A stretch of DNA of 64,000 nt, taken from Ferruginibacter sp. Lineage in GTDB: Bacteria > Bacteroidota > Bacteroidia > Chitinophagales > Chitinophagaceae. The stretch lies in the NCBI GenBank assembly GCA_028288705.1, contig JAQBNH010000003.1, positions 62,001 to 126,000 of the forward strand, written 5' to 3'. Positions within the stretch are counted from its first letter, which is position 1, and the number at the start of each line of letters is the position of its first letter. The position numbers and the translations under genes were made by a program. The notes beneath the pieces were generated by a model that saw only the letters and a list, made by a program, of their open reading frames with translations, had not been told where the DNA came from and did no database searches. Shown piece after piece: positions 8,272 through 16,463 of this stretch.

Positions 8272-9221
8272 ATGTCGGTAAAAATTTTTTCTATCAATGT
8301 ACTTGTGTTTTGTGGCATGTTGTTGTCGGGCGCATCCGCCCAACTAAAATGGGTAAACGCAGATGAGCAGTTCGCTCCCTTACCGAAAGGGTTTCATGTG
8401 TTCAGGACAAACGATTCTTTACATGGAAAGCCTTTCATTGCTTATTACGCGATGGCTGATCTGCACGAAAAGCAATTGCAGTTTTCGACGGATACGAGTC
8501 GCAACCGGCGGCTTACTCCACAACAATTTTTTGATAAAAATCAGCAACCATTGCTGGTCGTCAACACAACTTTTTTTCCTACGAAACGAACCGGAGCATC
8601 AACGCGGTGATTATGAATGGCAAACTGGTTGCGTTCAATTCACACAGCCTTGCAGGCAAAGGCAAGGATACGCTCACTTACCGGCACCCGTTTACCGGTG
8701 CACTCGGCATCAGCAAACAAAGAAAAGCAGATATCGCCTGGCTGTACACGGATTCAACAAAACATTACGCGATGGCCTCGCAACAAGCCATTCCGGCAAC
8801 GCGTGATTCCATCGCGTCATTTGCGCCTCCTGCCCATTTTAAGAAATGGAAAATGCGGACTGCCATTGGGGGCGGGCCGGTATTATTGCAGAATGGCGAC
8901 ATTAAGATCAGCAATAATGAAGAATTAAAATTCAACGGTAAGGCGATCAATGATAAGCATCCCCGAACATTGATTGGCTATACAGCGGATGATCATTTGA
9001 TCGTGATGGTGGTGCAGGGCAGATTCCCGGGAATAGCAGAAGGAGCGACGATCACAGAGGAAGCGGAACTGATGAAGCAACTGGGATGCGTGGAAGCGAT
9101 CAACCTGGACGGCGGTGGCAGCAGTTGTATGCTGATCAATGGCAAACCTACGATCACGGTTTCTGATAAGCCGGGTCAGCGCGCAGTTCCTGCTGTGTTC
9201 CTCATTAAAGCCCGCAAATAA
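8272..9221 (+). pseudogene. Phosphodiester glycosidase family protein, frameshifted
   Basis: Two overlapping frames encode one protein of about 316 residues. The first (from ATG 8272) gives a signal peptide ending at GASAQ and the N-terminal part up to VVNTTFF; the second supplies SYETNRSINAVIMNG and the NAGPA-like catalytic domain with TAIGGGPVL, HPRTLIGYT and NLDGGGSSCML. The switch falls in a run of seven T (8571-8577); one extra T restores the frame. In codon register the run reads T TTT TTT, a classical -1 slippage heptamer, so sequencing error, true mutation and programmed slippage are all open. The family removes GlcNAc or related sugars from phosphodiesters; this copy should be exported. 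Confidence 0.8.
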
Positions 9222-9239
9222 TAGCTCCGGGTCTTTTCG

Positions 9240-9247
9240 TATTTTCG
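9240..9247 (+). promoter_or_regulatory. Possible -7 element for rluF
   Basis: TATTTTCG differs by one base from TAnnTTTG and ends 9 bp before the rluF ATG, which would give a very short leader. No convincing -33 element. Confidence 0.3.
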
Positions 9248-9256
9248 CGCTGCACT

Positions 9257-9991
9257 ATGAGTACAAGTCTGAATAAATATATCAGTGATTCCGGGTTTTG
9301 CAGTCGTCGCGAAGCAGATAAATATATAGAGGAATGCCGCGTAACCATTAACGGCCGGGACGCAGATAAAGGCAACCGCGTGGAAGATGGCGATGTAGTA
9401 AAGATCGACGGTGAACCCTTGAAAAAGAAAAAAGCACCCGTCTACATCATGCTGAACAAACCCAAAGGCGTGACCTGCACCACCGATCAGAAAGATAAGA
9501 CGAACATCATTGATTTTATCAACTATAAGACGCGGATTTTCCCCATCGGGCGTTTGGATAAATTATCTGAAGGCCTGATCTTCCTCACCAACGATGGCGA
9601 TATCGTAAATAAAATTTTACGGGCAGGTAACGGCCACGAAAAGGAATACATCGTTACGGTGGACAAGCCGATCAATGCTGCGTTCGTGAATGCGATGCGC
9701 AGCGGCGTGAAGATATTAGGGACCGTTACCAACAAATGTTTTGTAAAACAGGAAGGCGATAACCGTTTCCGTATCGTACTAACGCAGGGGCTTAACCGCC
9801 AGATCCGGCGCATGTGTGAAACGCTGGGATTTCGGGTAACGTCGCTCAAACGGATTCGTATTATGAATATAACGGTCACCGGTATTGCACCGGGCAAATG
9901 GCGTTATTTTTCCCCGGTGGAGATGCAGAGTATCCAGCAGATGCTGAGCACGAGCAGCAAGACGGCTGATGGAGAAGGGATGGGCGAGTAA
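9257..9991 (+). CDS. rluF: 23S rRNA pseudouridine(2604) synthase
   Basis: 244 residues. An S4 RNA-binding domain occupies about residues 1-60 (LNKYISDSGFCSRREADKYI), followed by the RsuA-type pseudouridine synthase domain. The catalytic Asp is in GRLDKLSEGLIFLTNDGD, and the following segment VNKILRAGNGHEKEYIVTVD matches RluF closely, including the NxHEKEY motif, which favours RluF over RluB or RluE. GLNRQIRRMCETLGF is the second conserved block. It isomerises U2604 of 23S rRNA. The tail of 25 residues is variable. A repeat-rich spacer follows directly. Confidence 0.9.
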   Translation: MSTSLNKYISDSGFCSRREADKYIEECRVTINGRDADKGNRVEDGDVVKIDGEPLKKKKAPVYIMLNKPKGVTCTTDQKDKTNIIDFINYKTRIFPIGRLDKLSEGLIFLTNDGDIVNKILRAGNGHEKEYIVTVDKPINAAFVNAMRSGVKILGTVTNKCFVKQEGDNRFRIVLTQGLNRQIRRMCETLGFRVTSLKRIRIMNITVTGIAPGKWRYFSPVEMQSIQQMLSTSSKTADGEGMGE

Positions 9992-10122
9992 GTTTTTATT
10001 TTACCACAGATTTTTTACCACAGAGTACACCAAGTTTTTCACAGAGTAACACAGAGTTTTCTTTTCACCACTAAGACGCTAAAGCACTAAGCAGCACTAA
10101 GACTATTTACCAGGCCGCCCCC
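9992..10122. repeat. Interspersed short-repeat spacer, CACAGAG and CACTAAG types
   Basis: No gene. At 10004-10056 there are repeated CACAGA/ACACAGAG units, and at 10066-10103 repeated CACTAAGACGCTAAAGCACTAAG units. Both are of a kind I remember from gene-free spacers of unrelated environmental bacteria; they have no accepted function. They lead directly into the three hairpin repeats. Confidence 0.6.
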
Positions 10123-10350
10123 GTCTGGTCTCCCGACCTACGGGTTCTTTTAAACGAAATAATTGAACGTTGCGCCTTTGCGAAAAACCCTTTTTACTTT
10201 TTACTTTGCGCGCGTCTGGTCTCCCGACCAACGGGTTCTTAGAAATAAAATAGTTTAAGGTTGAGCGTTGCGGGTTAACATACGCGCCCCGGTCTGGTCT
10301 CCCGACCAACGGGTTCTTAGAAATGAAATAGTTGACAGTTGAGCTCTGCG
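10123..10350. repeat. Three copies of a GGTC-hairpin repeat
   Basis: Copies begin at 10123, 10214 and 10292 (spacings 91 and 78 bp). Each starts GTCTGGTCTCCCGACC, continues with an ACGGGTTCTT element and an AT-rich stretch, and ends near TTGNGCGTTGCG. The core TGGTC-TCCC-GACCA is a perfect 5-bp stem with a 4-base loop in copies two and three; copy one has a T in place of the last A. Between copies are CGCAAAGGCGCAA-like words. No ORF in any frame looks real. Confidence 0.75.
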
Positions 10351-10467
10351 AGTCAGAATTTTTTTATTTTTTACATTCGTTTTTTCGCTTTTGATTTCCT
10401 TTTGCGCCCTTAAGCTCTTTCCGCCTTGGCGTGAAACATTTGGCACAATTCTTCCACCTCTTTCAAA
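10351..10467. other. AT-rich leader before the hydrolase gene
   Basis: Contains T-rich runs (10360-10375) and a further CCGCCTTGGCGTGAAA word at about 10421 that belongs to the same class of dispersed intergenic words. No exact TAnnTTTG was seen ahead of the ATG at 10468. Confidence 0.35.
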
Positions 10468-11424
10468 ATGAAACATTTCTCCCTGATTTTCTCCCTGGTA
10501 TTTTTCTCCTTTTTATTAACGCAGGCGCAGGTTGAGTATCCTTATCCCGTGCAAAAGATGGCGTTCACGATCGAAGGACAGGCTGTACAAATGGCCTTTA
10601 TGGATATAAAATCTGAAAAACCTTCAGGTAAAACTATCCTCCTGCTCCATGGAAAAAATTTCAACGGTTATTACTGGAAGAATGTCGTCCCGTTTTTAAC
10701 GCGGGCGGGTTATCGCGTGATCGTTCCTGACCAGCTGGGCTGGGGAGAATCGTCCCGGGCCAATATCCATTACAGTTTTCACCTGCTGGCAGCCAATACT
10801 AAAAAACTGCTGGATACTTTGGGCATCAGCCAAACCGTTGTGCTGGGGCATTCCATGGGTGGTATGCTGGCAACCAGGTTCAGCCTGATGTACCCGCAAG
10901 TGGTGGAAAAACTTATCCTCGAAAACCCGATTGGGCTGGAAGATTACAAAACATTTGTTCCCTATCAACCCTTATCGAAACTTGTGGCAAAAGAAGCCGC
11001 AGCCACCTACGAGTCTTACAAAAAGTACCAGCAGTCCTACTATCCCGTTTGGAAACCGGAGTACGAACAATATGTACAAGCCCAGGCCGCCGATCTGTCG
11101 CGGAAGGATGTTGATTCCATTGCTTTGGTGAATGCCCTCACTTACCAGCTGATCTATGAGCAACCGGTTTGTTATGAGTTCAACCGGCTGAAAATGCCAG
11201 CGTTGCTGATCATTGGTGCTGCAGACCGCACAGTTGTGGGAAAGGATCAGCTGACGGAAGCACAGAAAAAGATCTATGGCCAATATCCTTCACTCGCAAG
11301 AAAAACACAACAGGCGATCAAAGGAAGCCAACTGAAATTATTGCCCGGTGTCGGCCACATTCCGCATGTGCAGGCTCCGGAAGCATTCGAGAAAATAGTG
11401 CTCCACTTTCTCGGGAATAACTAA
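10468..11424 (+). CDS. Exported alpha/beta hydrolase
   Basis: 318 residues with a signal peptide cleaved after residue 20 (LLTQAQ). The alpha/beta hydrolase fold is complete: oxyanion loop LLHGKNF near residue 61, GWGES, nucleophile elbow GHSMGG with Ser129, acid Asp in GAADRTV near residue 253, and catalytic His in PGVGHIPH near residue 295. It most resembles the epoxide hydrolase/haloperoxidase-like branch, but the substrate is not predictable. Location should be periplasmic. The efflux gene follows within about 50 bp. Confidence 0.88.
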   Translation: MKHFSLIFSLVFFSFLLTQAQVEYPYPVQKMAFTIEGQAVQMAFMDIKSEKPSGKTILLLHGKNFNGYYWKNVVPFLTRAGYRVIVPDQLGWGESSRANIHYSFHLLAANTKKLLDTLGISQTVVLGHSMGGMLATRFSLMYPQVVEKLILENPIGLEDYKTFVPYQPLSKLVAKEAAATYESYKKYQQSYYPVWKPEYEQYVQAQAADLSRKDVDSIALVNALTYQLIYEQPVCYEFNRLKMPALLIIGAADRTVVGKDQLTEAQKKIYGQYPSLARKTQQAIKGSQLKLLPGVGHIPHVQAPEAFEKIVLHFLGNN

Positions 11425-11476
11425 TTTCGTGCGCCTTTCGAAGCTTGCTTCTTTATCAACAACAACGCCGCAGGCT

Positions 11477-12718
11477 ATGCATAAAAATAATCGAACCTTA
11501 ATTATTATTTTACTCGGATTGCTTTCAGCGATCGGACCGTTTTCCATCGATATGTACTTGCCGGGGTTTCCTGCTATTGCGGAAGATCTGCATACCTCCG
11601 TTGATATGGTGGCCTATTCTTTATCCAGTTTTTTTGTGGGTATCTGTGTCGGGCAAATGCTTTGCGGTCCGTTGCTGGACAGGTTTGGCCGTAAAAAACC
11701 CTTGTATGCGGGGCTGATACTTTACCTGCTGGCGTCCGTTGGCTGCGCGCTTTCCAATAGTATTGAATGGCTGATCGCATTTCGTTTTTTCCAGGCGCTG
11801 GGCGGTTGCGTGGGGATGGTAGCACCGCGGGCGATCATTCGCGACCTTTTCCCATTGAATGAAAATGCCAAGATTTTTTCCCTGATGATCCTGATCCTCG
11901 GTGTTTCCCCGATCATCGCGCCAACAGCCGGAAGCTTTATCATCGCGCATTATGGCTGGCATTGGGTGTTTGCGTTGCTGGCGCTGATCACCGCGTTAAT
12001 TTTTATTGGCGTGATCTTCTGGCTCCCGGAAAGCAAACAACCAGACCCCTCTTTCTCCTTAAAACCGAAACCGATCCTGGATAGTTTCTGGACTGTCTTA
12101 AAAAATCCGCAGTTCTTTACGTATTCTTTATCCGGTGCGATCGGGTCCGCGGGGCTGTTCGCTTACCTGGCGGGATCACCTTATGTATTCATGAAATATT
12201 TCGGCACAACCGAGCAGCAATATGGAGGGATATTCGCGCTGATAGCAGCAGGATTGATCACGAGTAGCCAGTTGAATAATTTCCTGCTGAAAAAATATAC
12301 CAGTGAGAAGATCGTGATGGTCGTGTTGATCTTACAAACCATCATCGGCCTGTTGCTGGTCGCGGGAAATATGACCGGATTGATCGGGATGTACGGCAGT
12401 ATCGGGCTCATCTTTTTATTCCTGAGTTGCCAGGGATTCAGCTTTCCCAATTCATCCGCTTTGTCGATGGCGCCATTCAGCAAAGAGGCGGGGAGTGCTT
12501 CCGCCTTGATGGGAGCTTTGCAAATGGGTTTTGGTGCAGCAGCATCTGCCCTGGTGGGCTTACTGAACGCCCACAATGCGGTGCCGATGGCTGGCATCAT
12601 GGCTGGTTGTGCCGCTATTGCCCTCGTAATCCTTATATTGGGTAAACGATCGGTCAATGCGCCTTGTAAAGGGGAAGACCTGCGGGATCAGACCATCGAA
12701 ATGCTGGAAGCGGTGTAA
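11477..12718 (+). CDS. Bcr/CflA-type MFS multidrug efflux transporter
   Basis: 413 residues from the ATG at 11477; a GTG at 11429 would add 16 polar residues not expected in the family. Twelve hydrophobic segments. The first is followed by SIDMYLPGFPAIAEDL, diagnostic of the Bcr/CflA branch of drug:H+ antiporters, and the loop between helices 2 and 3 has the MFS motif GPLLDRFGRKKPL. These proteins export bicyclomycin, chloramphenicol, sulfonamides or cysteine; the actual substrate here is unknown. It starts close behind the hydrolase gene and may share its transcript. Confidence 0.9.
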   Translation: MHKNNRTLIIILLGLLSAIGPFSIDMYLPGFPAIAEDLHTSVDMVAYSLSSFFVGICVGQMLCGPLLDRFGRKKPLYAGLILYLLASVGCALSNSIEWLIAFRFFQALGGCVGMVAPRAIIRDLFPLNENAKIFSLMILILGVSPIIAPTAGSFIIAHYGWHWVFALLALITALIFIGVIFWLPESKQPDPSFSLKPKPILDSFWTVLKNPQFFTYSLSGAIGSAGLFAYLAGSPYVFMKYFGTTEQQYGGIFALIAAGLITSSQLNNFLLKKYTSEKIVMVVLILQTIIGLLLVAGNMTGLIGMYGSIGLIFLFLSCQGFSFPNSSALSMAPFSKEAGSASALMGALQMGFGAAASALVGLLNAHNAVPMAGIMAGCAAIALVILILGKRSVNAPCKGEDLRDQTIEMLEAV

Positions 12719-12771
12719 TTAGCCATTCCAAAATAATCTGCTTCAACCGGCTTTTATATAAGATAAATAGT

Positions 12772-12779
12772 TACCTTTG
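12772..12779 (+). promoter_or_regulatory. -7 element of rpmI-rplT
   Basis: TACCTTTG fits TAnnTTTG and lies about 105 bp before the rpmI ATG, leaving a long untranslated leader. Confidence 0.55.
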
Positions 12780-12883
12780 CCGCCCGAAAAGAAGCAATTC
12801 TTTCCGGTGTATTTCCCACAAGGCTCCATAAGTTCCCGTCTGTTCGGGACGCCAGCAGGGAGTAACTATCAATAAGTTATGTA
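12780..12883 (+). promoter_or_regulatory. Leader of the ribosomal protein operon
   Basis: About 100 untranslated bases precede rpmI. They include a small hairpin with a 5-bp stem, TCCCG at 12834-12838 and CGGGA at 12845-12849, and further GC-rich bases up to 12862. L20-binding leaders are known in other phyla, where L20 represses its own operon; whether this one works that way is inference. Confidence 0.35.
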
Positions 12884-13081
12884 ATGCCAAAGGTTAAAAC
12901 CAACAGTAGCGCAAAGAAGCGCTTTAAAGTTACCGGTACTGGTAAGATCACTTTCCAAAAAGCTTTTAAACGTCACATCCTGACGAAAAAATCTACGAAA
13001 CGCAAACGCGCTATGCGTAAAGACGGTGTTGTTGCAGACAGCAATATGCACTTCGTTCGTCGTTTATTAGGTTTGAAATAA
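12884..13081 (+). CDS. rpmI: 50S ribosomal protein L35
   Basis: 65 residues, highly basic. It shows the L35 signature: [20 protein letters not shown] at the start, then [12 protein letters not shown] and a C-terminal RRLLG. L35 is part of the large ribosomal subunit. It is followed 45 bp later by rplT, the usual order. In many bacteria infC precedes this pair; here the upstream gene is an efflux transporter, so the initiation factor gene must be elsewhere. Confidence 0.98.
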   Translation: MPKVKTNSSAKKRFKVTGTGKITFQKAFKRHILTKKSTKRKRAMRKDGVVADSNMHFVRRLLGLK

Positions 13082-13126
13082 GCCCGGAAACATTTTATCA
13101 ACTATTAACTTTCAAAAAATTAAAAT

Positions 13127-13471
13127 ATGCCACGTTCAGTAAATGCAGTAGCCAGCAGGGCCCGCCGCAAAAGAATTTTAAAAGCTGCCAAAGGTTATTA
13201 TGGTAAGCGTAAAAATGTATATACCGTTGCGAAAAACGTAATGGAGAAGGGTTTAACATACAGCTATGTTGGCCGTAAATTAAAGAAAAGAGAATACCGT
13301 ACGTTATGGATCGCGCGTATCAACGCCGCTGTGAGAGCAGAAGGTATGACCTACAGCCAGTTCATCCACAAACTGACGGAAAAGAACATCGACCTGAACC
13401 GTAAAGTTCTCGCTGACTTAGCGATGAATGAGCCGGAAACTTTCCAGAAATTAATTGAATCAGTTAAGTAA
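13127..13471 (+). CDS. rplT: 50S ribosomal protein L20
   Basis: 114 residues, the standard length. [34 protein letters not shown] and [20 protein letters not shown] are the conserved L20 blocks. L20 is an early assembly protein of the large subunit and in several bacteria a translational repressor of its own operon. An intrinsic terminator follows. Confidence 0.98.
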   Translation: MPRSVNAVASRARRKRILKAAKGYYGKRKNVYTVAKNVMEKGLTYSYVGRKLKKREYRTLWIARINAAVRAEGMTYSQFIHKLTEKNIDLNRKVLADLAMNEPETFQKLIESVK

Positions 13472-13494
13472 TTCTTACAACTGGTAACTTATAG

Positions 13495-13525
13495 ATCCGG
13501 GTGCGTTTACGTATCCGGATTTTTG
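13495..13525 (+). terminator. Terminator after rplT
   Basis: ATCCGG at 13495-13500 pairs with CCGGAT at 13515-13520 across a 14-base loop, followed by a short T run (13520-13524). Confidence 0.55.
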
Positions 13526-13555
13526 TATTTGTTCCCTATACAACCTATATCTTTG
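13523..13555 (+). promoter_or_regulatory. Promoter of the arginine decarboxylase gene
   Basis: TATCTTTG at 13548-13555 is an exact -7 match. TTG at 13523-13525 is 22 bp upstream and could serve as the -33 element; a second TTTG at 13528-13531 is 16 bp away. It overlaps the tail of the rplT terminator. Confidence 0.6.
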
Positions 13556-13605
13556 CTTCCTGATTTACTCACCCTTAATTTCTTGTAAGAATGCGGAATG
13601 TTGGC

Positions 13606-15003
13606 ATGAATAACACGTACAACGACCTGGTAGACCAAACCTTTAATTTCCCCCAGGAAGATTTTAAACTCGTTGACAAATACCTCCAATACAACAACCT
13701 GGATATTAAAGCGCTGATCGACAAATACGGCACGCCGCTAAAGCTCACCTACCTGCCAAAAATCGGGAAGCAGATCAACAAGGCGAAGACGATGTTTGCC
13801 AACGCTTTTAAGAAACATAAATATACCGGCAAATACAATTATTGCTATTGTACAAAAAGTTCGCATTTCTCTTTCATCGTAGAAGAAGCATTAAAGAATG
13901 ATATCCACCTGGAAACTTCATACGCATACGATATCGATATTATCAAAAAACTATACGAGAAGAAGAAGATCAATAAAGAAACTTATATCGTTTGTAACGG
14001 CTATAAACAAAAGCCATACACACAACGCATCGCAGGTTTGCTCAATTCAGGATTTAAGAACGTCATTCCTGTACTGGATAACGTGGAAGAACTTCGGGCG
14101 TATGTAAAATCTGTAAAAGTTCCTTTTAACTTAGGTATTCGTGTTGCCGCAGAGGAAGAACCCAATTTTCCTTTCTATACATCCCGGCTCGGCATTCGTG
14201 CAAAAGATATTTTAGAATTTTATGTAGATAAGATCGAAGGGAACGAACACCGCTTCCAGCTGAAAATGCTCCATATTTTTTTAAACAAAGGGATCAAGGA
14301 TGATATTTATTACTGGAGTGAATTGAACAAAGTGATCAACCTCTATTGTCAGTTGAAAAAGATTTGCCCGGAGCTGGATTCGATCAACATCGGCGGCGGG
14401 TTTCCCATCAAACATTCACTGGCATTTGATTACGATTACCAGTTCATGATCAACGAGATCGTGAGAAATATTAAAGTAGCCTGCAACAGGAACAAAGTGC
14501 CGATGCCAAATATCTTTACGGAATTCGGCAGCTTCACGGTAGGTGAGAGTATGGCACACGTGTACAGCGTGATCGGCCAGAAAATGCAGAACGACCGCGA
14601 AACCTGGTACATGATCGATTCTTCTTTCATCACCACATTACCGGATACCTGGGGCATCGGTGAAAAATTCCTGATGCTGCCCATCAATAAATGGGATAAC
14701 GAATATCAACGGGTCGTACTCGGTGGTATCACCTGCGATAGCCACGATTATTACGATTCAGAAGAACATATCAACGAAGTATTTTTGCCAAAAATCGACG
14801 AAGGTGAACCCTTGTTCGTCGGGTTCTTTCATACCGGTGCCTACCAGGACCAGATCAGTGGTTATGGCGGTATCAAACATTGCATGATCCCTTCACCAAA
14901 ACACGTGATCGTTGGCCATGATAAGAATGGCAAACTGGTAGACTGGCTTTATGCAAAAGAACAAACAGCGCAGAGTATGTTGAAAATTCTTGGTTATACT
15001 TAG
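13606..15003 (+). CDS. speA: PLP-dependent arginine decarboxylase (alanine racemase fold)
   Basis: 465 residues from ATG 13606; an in-frame ATG at 13591 would add five. This matches the short Bacteroidota arginine decarboxylase of the fold type III PLP family. Recognisable parts: CYCTKSSHF, where the lysine forms the PLP Schiff base (about residue 85), INIGGGFPIKH (phosphate-binding glycine loop), TEFGSFTVGE, and the substrate-side block GITCDSHDYY with the catalytic Cys-Asp. It would make agmatine from arginine for polyamine synthesis. No agmatine deiminase or ureohydrolase is near. It is a single-gene unit between its own promoter and a strong terminator. Confidence 0.85.
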   Translation: MNNTYNDLVDQTFNFPQEDFKLVDKYLQYNNLDIKALIDKYGTPLKLTYLPKIGKQINKAKTMFANAFKKHKYTGKYNYCYCTKSSHFSFIVEEALKNDIHLETSYAYDIDIIKKLYEKKKINKETYIVCNGYKQKPYTQRIAGLLNSGFKNVIPVLDNVEELRAYVKSVKVPFNLGIRVAAEEEPNFPFYTSRLGIRAKDILEFYVDKIEGNEHRFQLKMLHIFLNKGIKDDIYYWSELNKVINLYCQLKKICPELDSINIGGGFPIKHSLAFDYDYQFMINEIVRNIKVACNRNKVPMPNIFTEFGSFTVGESMAHVYSVIGQKMQNDRETWYMIDSSFITTLPDTWGIGEKFLMLPINKWDNEYQRVVLGGITCDSHDYYDSEEHINEVFLPKIDEGEPLFVGFFHTGAYQDQISGYGGIKHCMIPSPKHVIVGHDKNGKLVDWLYAKEQTAQSMLKILGYT

Positions 15004-15024
15004 ACAAAAAAAGTTTTATAAATA

Positions 15025-15056
15025 AAAAGTCCGCTCAAAATCAGCGGACTTTTTTA
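15025..15056 (+). terminator. Strong terminator after the decarboxylase gene
   Basis: AAAAGTCCGCT at 15025-15035 pairs with AGCGGACTTTT at 15043-15053 (7-base loop), with T run to 15055. The A run on the other side makes it usable for the opposing lipoprotein gene too. Confidence 0.9.
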
Positions 15057-15077
15057 TGCTGGCAGAGCAGTTGCCTG

Positions 15078-15455
15078 CTAATCTTTTTTCGCGGGAGTTT
15101 TATAAATGCCATCAAGATAATATTTTCCGTCTTTATTATTTTTCCAGTAGCGATAACCATTGAGATCGTAATACAATTTGCCATCTGCTGTTTTTCCGGC
15201 TGCTTTATCATTTACCACGATTACCTGCGGCGGTTTTACGCCACTTTGCTGCGCCTTCCTGGCCTGCTCTTTATTATAAACAGTGGCTGAGACCGGGGTT
15301 ACTTTTTTCGTTGTGGTTGTGCTCCCTGTCGCCGTCGTTGTAGAAGTGCTGGCAGGCGCTGCGGTTGTATTCTCAGCAGGATAAGTTTTCTTACTGCAAC
15401 TTGTGAAAGCAAATACCAGCAAGCCCGCAGCAATAACCAATACCGGTTTTTTCAT
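15078..15455 (-). CDS. Hypothetical lipoprotein with Thr-rich linker
   Basis: 125 residues. Lipobox FTSC at residues 17-20 after a hydrophobic stretch indicates a lipoprotein. Residues 28-52 are a low-complexity Thr/Ser/Ala linker. The C-terminal half carries a motif resembling short repeat domains of surface proteins: DGKLYYDLNGYRYWKNNKDG, then KYYLDGIY. Function unknown. It shares the bidirectional terminator with the decarboxylase gene and is divergent from the NTF2-like gene. Confidence 0.75.
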   Translation of the reverse strand: MKKPVLVIAAGLLVFAFTSCSKKTYPAENTTAAPASTSTTTATGSTTTTKKVTPVSATVYNKEQARKAQQSGVKPPQVIVVNDKAAGKTADGKLYYDLNGYRYWKNNKDGKYYLDGIYKTPAKKD

Positions 15456-15500
15456 ATCTTCAATTTAGCGTTACAGGCGCTTATTTTCAAATTACATGCC

Positions 15501-15953
15501 ATGAAATCTATTTTAATCGTTTTAACATTTGCCGCCTTAAGTCTGCAAGCGGGTGCACAAACAGCCACAGACTCTGTAAAAGCCGTCGTGAATAACCTTT
15601 TTACGGCCATGAAGAATGCTGATGGGAAATTGCTTGCTTCCTGTTTTGCAGACAGCGCGATTTTGCAAACGATCACAAAGGATAAGTCGGGGCAGGTGGT
15701 TATTAAAAACGAACCCGTGCAGGAATTTATTGAATTTGTAAAAAATGAAAGCATTGGCGCTGCTGATGAACGCATCGTTTTTGAAACCGTGAAAACGGAC
15801 GGCGCTTTGGCAATTGCCTGGACCCCTTACCAGTTCTATTACAAAGGGCAGTTCAGCCATTGCGGCGTTAATTCCTTTCAATTGGTCAGAACATCTACGG
15901 GCTGGAAGATCCAGTATTTAATAGATACAAGGCGGAAGGCCGGCTGTAATTAA
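15501..15953 (+). CDS. Exported NTF2-like protein
   Basis: 150 residues with a signal peptide ending at AGAQ (residue 19). The rest fits the cone-shaped NTF2-like fold (SnoaL/DUF4440/lumazine-binding-like): DSVKAVVNNLFTAMKNADGK, LASCFADSAILQT, ALAIAWTPYQFYYKG and STGWKIQYLIDTRR. Members in Bacteroidota are usually unassigned ligand-binding or enzyme-like proteins. The next gene is on the other strand. Confidence 0.8.
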   Translation: MKSILIVLTFAALSLQAGAQTATDSVKAVVNNLFTAMKNADGKLLASCFADSAILQTITKDKSGQVVIKNEPVQEFIEFVKNESIGAADERIVFETVKTDGALAIAWTPYQFYYKGQFSHCGVNSFQLVRTSTGWKIQYLIDTRRKAGCN

Positions 15954-15956
15954 AAT

Positions 15957-15980
15957 GGCCTCCGCATGAATGGGGAGGCC
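15957..15980 (-). terminator. Hairpin between NTF2-like gene and hsp20
   Basis: GGCCTCC at 15957-15963 pairs with GGAGGCC at 15974-15980 over a 10-base loop. Read on the minus strand it is followed by ATTTTAATTA, a weak T tract, so it probably ends hsp20 transcription. Confidence 0.55.
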
Positions 15981-16022
15981 TACCTTCATCTGCAAGGTAA
16001 TCAACTGTATGCTTACACTTTA

Positions 16023-16463
16023 CTATTGAATATTGATATCTTTTGCGCCGGATTTTACGATTTCTTTCTTCGGTAATTCCAGTCTTAAAATTCCATTTTC
16101 ATATTTCGCACTGATGTTTTCTGCATCGATTTTTTCATCGATCGTGAAACTGCGTTTGAAAGATTTCTGAGAGAATTCCCTGCGTACAACCTTATCCGTT
16201 GTTTGCGTCGTTTCGGTTTTTTTCTCGGTACTGATCGTGAGGATATTTGATTCCAGTTTCACCTGGAAATCAGCTTTCTCAAAACCTGGTGCGGACAATT
16301 CCACAGAATAGCTGGCATCTTTTTCAATGATGTTCACTGGTGGAAAATGCAATACATCTTCCCGAACAGTTTTGCTTACTGCAGACGGAAACTCATTGAA
16401 TAATTCTTTCATCATGCCATTAATAGAAGAGGAAAGCGGGTTGTTTACTTTTACGTAAGTCAT
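16023..16463 (-). CDS. Hsp20/alpha-crystallin small heat shock protein
   Basis: 146 residues. The alpha-crystallin domain spans about residues 40-135: PPVNIIEKDASYSVELSAPG, then KLESNILTISTEKK, and the conserved ISAKYENGILRLELPK near the end. The C-terminal IXI-type motif appears as INIQ at the very end. Small heat shock proteins form oligomers that hold unfolding proteins for refolding. No CIRCE-like inverted repeat was seen upstream, so the mode of heat control is not visible. Confidence 0.95.
   Translation of the reverse strand: MTYVKVNNPLSSSINGMMKELFNEFPSAVSKTVREDVLHFPPVNIIEKDASYSVELSAPGFEKADFQVKLESNILTISTEKKTETTQTTDKVVRREFSQKSFKRSFTIDEKIDAENISAKYENGILRLELPKKEIVKSGAKDINIQ

Noticed and set aside
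8363..8928. Two further plus-strand ORFs over the glycosidase
   Set aside because: Wrong frame; Arg/Ser/Cys-rich and without domain, overlapped by real glycosidase sequence.
10103..10476. Minus-strand ORFs over the hairpin repeats (VGRPD/VGRETRR-like proteins)
   Set aside because: They are translations of the GGTCGGGAGACC repeat, a frequent false-gene artefact.
12181..12657. 158-codon minus-strand ORF inside the efflux gene
   Set aside because: Antisense to transmembrane helices; hydrophobic codons give long antisense frames.
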